Assembly: GCF_028656955.1 (NCBI RefSeq)
Contig: NZ_JAMDGY010000024.1
Location: forward strand, 274,196 to 338,195
Source: Pseudomonas fontis
GTDB lineage: Bacteria; Pseudomonadota; Gammaproteobacteria; Pseudomonadales; Pseudomonadaceae
DNA length: 64,000 nt
Direction of reading: 5' to 3'
Shown one piece after another: positions 61,301-64,000 of this stretch. The notes beneath the pieces were generated by a model that did not search any database, was not told where the DNA came from, and worked only from the letters and a program-made list of their open reading frames with translations. The translations under genes and the position numbers were made by a program. Within the stretch, counting starts at the first letter, position 1; each line of letters opens with the position of its first letter.

Positions 61301-63240
61301 AGCTGGTACCGCAGGGCCAGGCTGCTTTGCAGGCGCTGGGCCTGGCGCAGGGATTCACGCAGGATGCGCCGGTCCAGGTTGTTCAGGCTGTCCGGGTCGA
61401 CGCGGTTGGAATAGGGCTGGTTCTGCCGGGTTTGCGCCTGATGCTGCTGCATGCGGGTCTGCTGGATGAACTGGTAGGCCTCTTCATAGGCGCCGCCGTC
61501 GAGCGGGTCGATCACCTCGCGGGTGACCAGCTGGCGCAGCCGCTCCAGGGTGTTGTTGGCGCTGATGCCATTGGCCAGGGCCAGCAGCCGTGCACCATCG
61601 ACAAAGGGCGTCAGGCCCTGCACCTTGAGGTCCAGGGTGGCGGCCTTGTCGTTGCCCTGGCGGGTCAGCACGAACTCGCGCAAGCGGCCCACCGGTGGGC
61701 GCTGGCGCAGGGCGTTGCCGGCCATCATGCGCTGGAACAGGCGGTTGTCGCCGACTTGTTCAAGAATGCTCTGGCGCAGTTGCTCGCAGGGCTGTTCATC
61801 GCCCCACACCACGCGCAGGTCGAAATAGATGCTCGAGGCCAGCAGGTTCTCCGGCGTCGCCTCGCGGATGAACGCGGCAAAGCGCCGTGCCCATTCGGCC
61901 CGCGACAGGCACAGCTCGGGGTTGCCGGCCATGATGTTGCCCTTGCACAGGCTGAAGCCGCACTGCGCCAGACCCTGGTTGATGTGCTGGGCCAATGGCA
62001 GCAGCACGCCGCGAATCTCGGCTGCGTGCGCGGCGTCGCGGGCTTCGAAGAGGATGCCGTTGTCCTGGTCGGTGTGCAGGGTCTGCTCGCGGCGGCCTTC
62101 GCTGCCAAAGCACAGCCAGCTGAAGGCGACACCGGGGTCGCCCTTGTCCTGGATCGCCAGCTCGATCACCCGGCACCCGGTGTGGTCGTTGAGCAGGGTG
62201 ATGATATGGGTGATCTGCGTCGAGGACGCGCCATGGGCCAGCATGCGTTCGACCAGTTGGCCGATTTCACCGCGCAGCGAGACCAGTTGCTCGATGCGTG
62301 GCGCGTGGCGAATGGTCCGCGCCAGGTGCACCAGGTCGATGCGTTGCAGGGAGAACAGGTCGCGCTCGGAGACCACGCCGCACAGGCGCTGGTCTTCCAC
62401 CAGGCAGACGTGGGCGATATGCCGCTCGGTCATCGCGATGGCCGCATCGAAGGCGCTGTGCTGGGGTGTCAGGGCAAATGGCGCAGCGGTCATGTGCGTA
62501 GCGATGGGGGCGGCAAAGTCGGTGCTCGCTTCGGCCACCACCTGGCGCAGGTCGCGCAGGGTGAAGATGCCGATGGGCGCGCGCTGCGGGTCGACAATCA
62601 CGATGCTGCCCACCTGCTGGTCGTGCATCAGGCGCACGGCTTCCCGCAATGGGGTGTCCGGATCGCAGACCACTGGGTGACGCATGGCCAGCTCGCCCAG
62701 GCGGGTGTTCAGCGAATACTGGTTGCCCAGGGTTTCCACGGCGCGGCGCTGGACCTGCTGGTTGACCTGGTCGAGCAGGCTGCTGACGCCGCGCAGGGCG
62801 AAGTCGCGAAACACGTCGGACAAGGCGAACAGGCGAATGAACGCGGCCTTGTTCAGTTGCAGGCAGAAGGTGTCTTCAGCCGCCAGGTGTTCGGTGCGGG
62901 TGGCCCGCTCGCCGAGCAGGGCGGCGAGCGGGAAGCACTCGCCACTGGTGATTTCGAAGGTGGTCTCGGTACTGCCCTTGACCCCATGGGTGCGCTCGCC
63001 GACCACCCGGCCCTGCTTGACGATATGGAAGTGTTCGACCGGGCCGTCGGCCGGTTTGATGATGCTTTCACCGGCCGCGTAGAAACGCAGCTGGCATTGT
63101 TCCACCAGGTAGGCGAGGTGGGCGTTTTCCATCTGGTTGAAGGGTGGAAAGCGTTGCAGGAACTGCATGGTCCCATGGATGTTCTGCATCACTGCAGTTT
63201 TCCCGGCCTGGGCGAAGGCGTCCATCTTGCTCATGAGCAT
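61297..63240 (-). CDS. cNMP-binding, CBS and nucleotidyltransferase (DUF294) protein
   Basis: A 647-aa cytoplasmic protein. Order: cyclic-nucleotide-binding-like domain (about 30-145), CBS pair (about 180-305, with MRHPVVCDPDTPLREAVRLM), DUF294 nucleotidyltransferase (about 340-470, CFGSEGRREQTLHTDQDN, the GS...D-x-D motif) and a DUF294 C-terminal domain (to about 630). It resembles GlnD-type sensors and may transfer a nucleotide to an unknown partner. The start could also be at MSKMDAF, six bases later; no good ribosome site marks either. Confidence 0.88.
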   Translation of the reverse strand: MLMSKMDAFAQAGKTAVMQNIHGTMQFLQRFPPFNQMENAHLAYLVEQCQLRFYAAGESIIKPADGPVEHFHIVKQGRVVGERTHGVKGSTETTFEITSGECFPLAALLGERATRTEHLAAEDTFCLQLNKAAFIRLFALSDVFRDFALRGVSSLLDQVNQQVQRRAVETLGNQYSLNTRLGELAMRHPVVCDPDTPLREAVRLMHDQQVGSIVIVDPQRAPIGIFTLRDLRQVVAEASTDFAAPIATHMTAAPFALTPQHSAFDAAIAMTERHIAHVCLVEDQRLCGVVSERDLFSLQRIDLVHLARTIRHAPRIEQLVSLRGEIGQLVERMLAHGASSTQITHIITLLNDHTGCRVIELAIQDKGDPGVAFSWLCFGSEGRREQTLHTDQDNGILFEARDAAHAAEIRGVLLPLAQHINQGLAQCGFSLCKGNIMAGNPELCLSRAEWARRFAAFIREATPENLLASSIYFDLRVVWGDEQPCEQLRQSILEQVGDNRLFQRMMAGNALRQRPPVGRLREFVLTRQGNDKAATLDLKVQGLTPFVDGARLLALANGISANNTLERLRQLVTREVIDPLDGGAYEEAYQFIQQTRMQQHQAQTRQNQPYSNRVDPDSLNNLDRRILRESLRQAQRLQSSLALRYQL

Positions 63241-63479
63241 TACCGCGTCTTTGTTGTCGGCGTCTGTCGGCCAACGATGTTGTTATCGGCCTTCATGGTC
63301 GGTTGCGCAGCGGGCAGTGCCCATTGGACGTAAGTCTAAACGCCGGGTCAGGTAGATGAGCTATGGGCTCGGCTGGAGGGTCGTGGGCAACTGTCCGACG
63401 AAAGGCAGTTTGCGTGAGCGGCAAATGCGGTCTGAACTTGATGAAAGGACATTCGCAGGTCATAGACGGTGAGACAGCC
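63241..63479. promoter_or_regulatory. Divergent region, CBS gene / response regulator
   Basis: 239 bases between divergent genes. I see no repeat, terminator or recognisable operator in it. Confidence 0.6.
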
Positions 63480-63923
63480 ATGTCCGATCACGAAGACATT
63501 TTGAGCGAGGCGGAGCGTGAAGCGTTGGCAGCCGCCACGGCCCCGGCGGCTGCGCCGCAGAAAATCCTGATCGTCGACGATGACCCGTATGCCAGCGAGC
63601 TGCTGGCCGAAACCCTGGAGTTGTATGGGTTCGAGTGCCTGGCGCGCAACAGTGCCGAGGCGGCGCTGGACCTGCTGGACAAGAATCGCGGTATTGGCCT
63701 GCTGATCACCGATCTGCGCATGGAGCCGTTTGATGGTCTGGTGCTGATCAAGCGGATTCGCGAGTCGGACAAGGCGGCATTGCCGATCATCATCGTCTCG
63801 GGGGATGCGGAGGTGGCGGATGCCATTGCGGCGATGCATTTGAGCGTGGTGGACTTTCTGCTCAAACCGATCGATGTGGACAAGTTGGTGAGGTTGGTGC
63901 GTCAGGAGCTGGGTATTCGATAG
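63480..63923 (+). CDS. Single-domain response regulator
   Basis: A 147-aa protein. An N-terminal stretch of about 25 residues (MSDHEDILSEAEREALAAAT) precedes a receiver domain with ILIVDDDPYASELL, phosphorylation site D78 in LLITDLRM, and the lysine in DFLLKPID. No output domain follows. Such proteins act by protein contact or phosphotransfer. The start at ATG 63480 follows GGTGAG; an ATG 48 bases upstream in frame is possible. Its partner kinase is not in the window. Confidence 0.85.
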   Translation: MSDHEDILSEAEREALAAATAPAAAPQKILIVDDDPYASELLAETLELYGFECLARNSAEAALDLLDKNRGIGLLITDLRMEPFDGLVLIKRIRESDKAALPIIIVSGDAEVADAIAAMHLSVVDFLLKPIDVDKLVRLVRQELGIR

Positions 63924-63936
63924 CTCGCGGCGCCAG

Positions 63937-64000
63937 CATCGCCGGCAAGGCCGGCTCCCACAGGGATCAATAGCAGTCAGGATTCCTGTGGGAGCCGGCC
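63937..64000. repeat. REP pair, cut by window edge
   Basis: A complete REP followed by the start of an inverted copy (TGTGGGAGCCGGCC) that runs off the window. Confidence 0.88.

Overview
The window reads as chromosome of a Pseudomonas of the P. putida group. The gene order (glycine betaine/sarcosine catabolism, two chemoreceptors, creBCD, msrA, dipA, aceEF, glnE, the waa core-LPS operon, a FecI/FecR/receptor iron locus, a CBS/nucleotidyltransferase protein) matches what I recall of P. putida KT2440 around PP_0308-PP_0354. The DNA is GC-rich and carries many copies of two dispersed palindromic repeat families. The species is an inference; no rRNA or tRNA gene is present.

Layout. 1-97: start of an Hcp-like gene cut by the window edge. 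571-8316: dimethylglycine cluster (M19-like protein, V4R-domain protein, dgcA, dgcB, ETF alpha and beta). 8317-8900: non-coding array of DnaA boxes and TGATCA palindromes between two convergent genes. 9013-11688: divergent gbcA and gbcB (glycine betaine to dimethylglycine). 11861-18022: NCS1 permease, chemoreceptor, a ZapB-like/ZapA pair and a second chemoreceptor. 18065-28352: ltaE, glyA, soxBDAG, purU, fdhA. 28523-35777: DUF2780 protein, acyltransferase, retropepsin-like protein, creBCD, glutathione transferase, msrA. 35846-44416: dipA, a DUF6124 protein, a long structured intergenic region, aceF/aceE. 44801-54852: glnE, then the core-LPS operon waaF-waaC-waaG-waaP and three further kinase-like genes. 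55019-60482: iron-uptake locus. 60590-63923: exonuclease and CBS/nucleotidyltransferase pair, divergent from a single-domain response regulator.

How the genes work together. Betaine is demethylated stepwise: GbcAB remove the first methyl, DgcAB with the dedicated ETF the second, and sarcosine oxidase SoxBDAG the third, giving glycine. Methyl groups leave as formaldehyde (FdhA) or as methylene/formyl-THF (GlyA, PurU), and glycine passes to serine through GlyA. Three promoters of this pathway (dipeptidase-dgc, gbcB, glyA-sox) share a similar two-part motif that may be the GbdR/SouR-type operator.

Most worth a second look: eight perfect DnaA boxes (TTATCCACA) within about 2 kb at 6808-8826, five of them in a modular non-coding array; a terminator-type leader just ahead of the NCS1 permease; a 104-nt multi-hairpin element upstream of aceF's terminator; and enzymes with lost key residues (the M19 protein, the DgcA cluster motif, the WapQ-type kinase).
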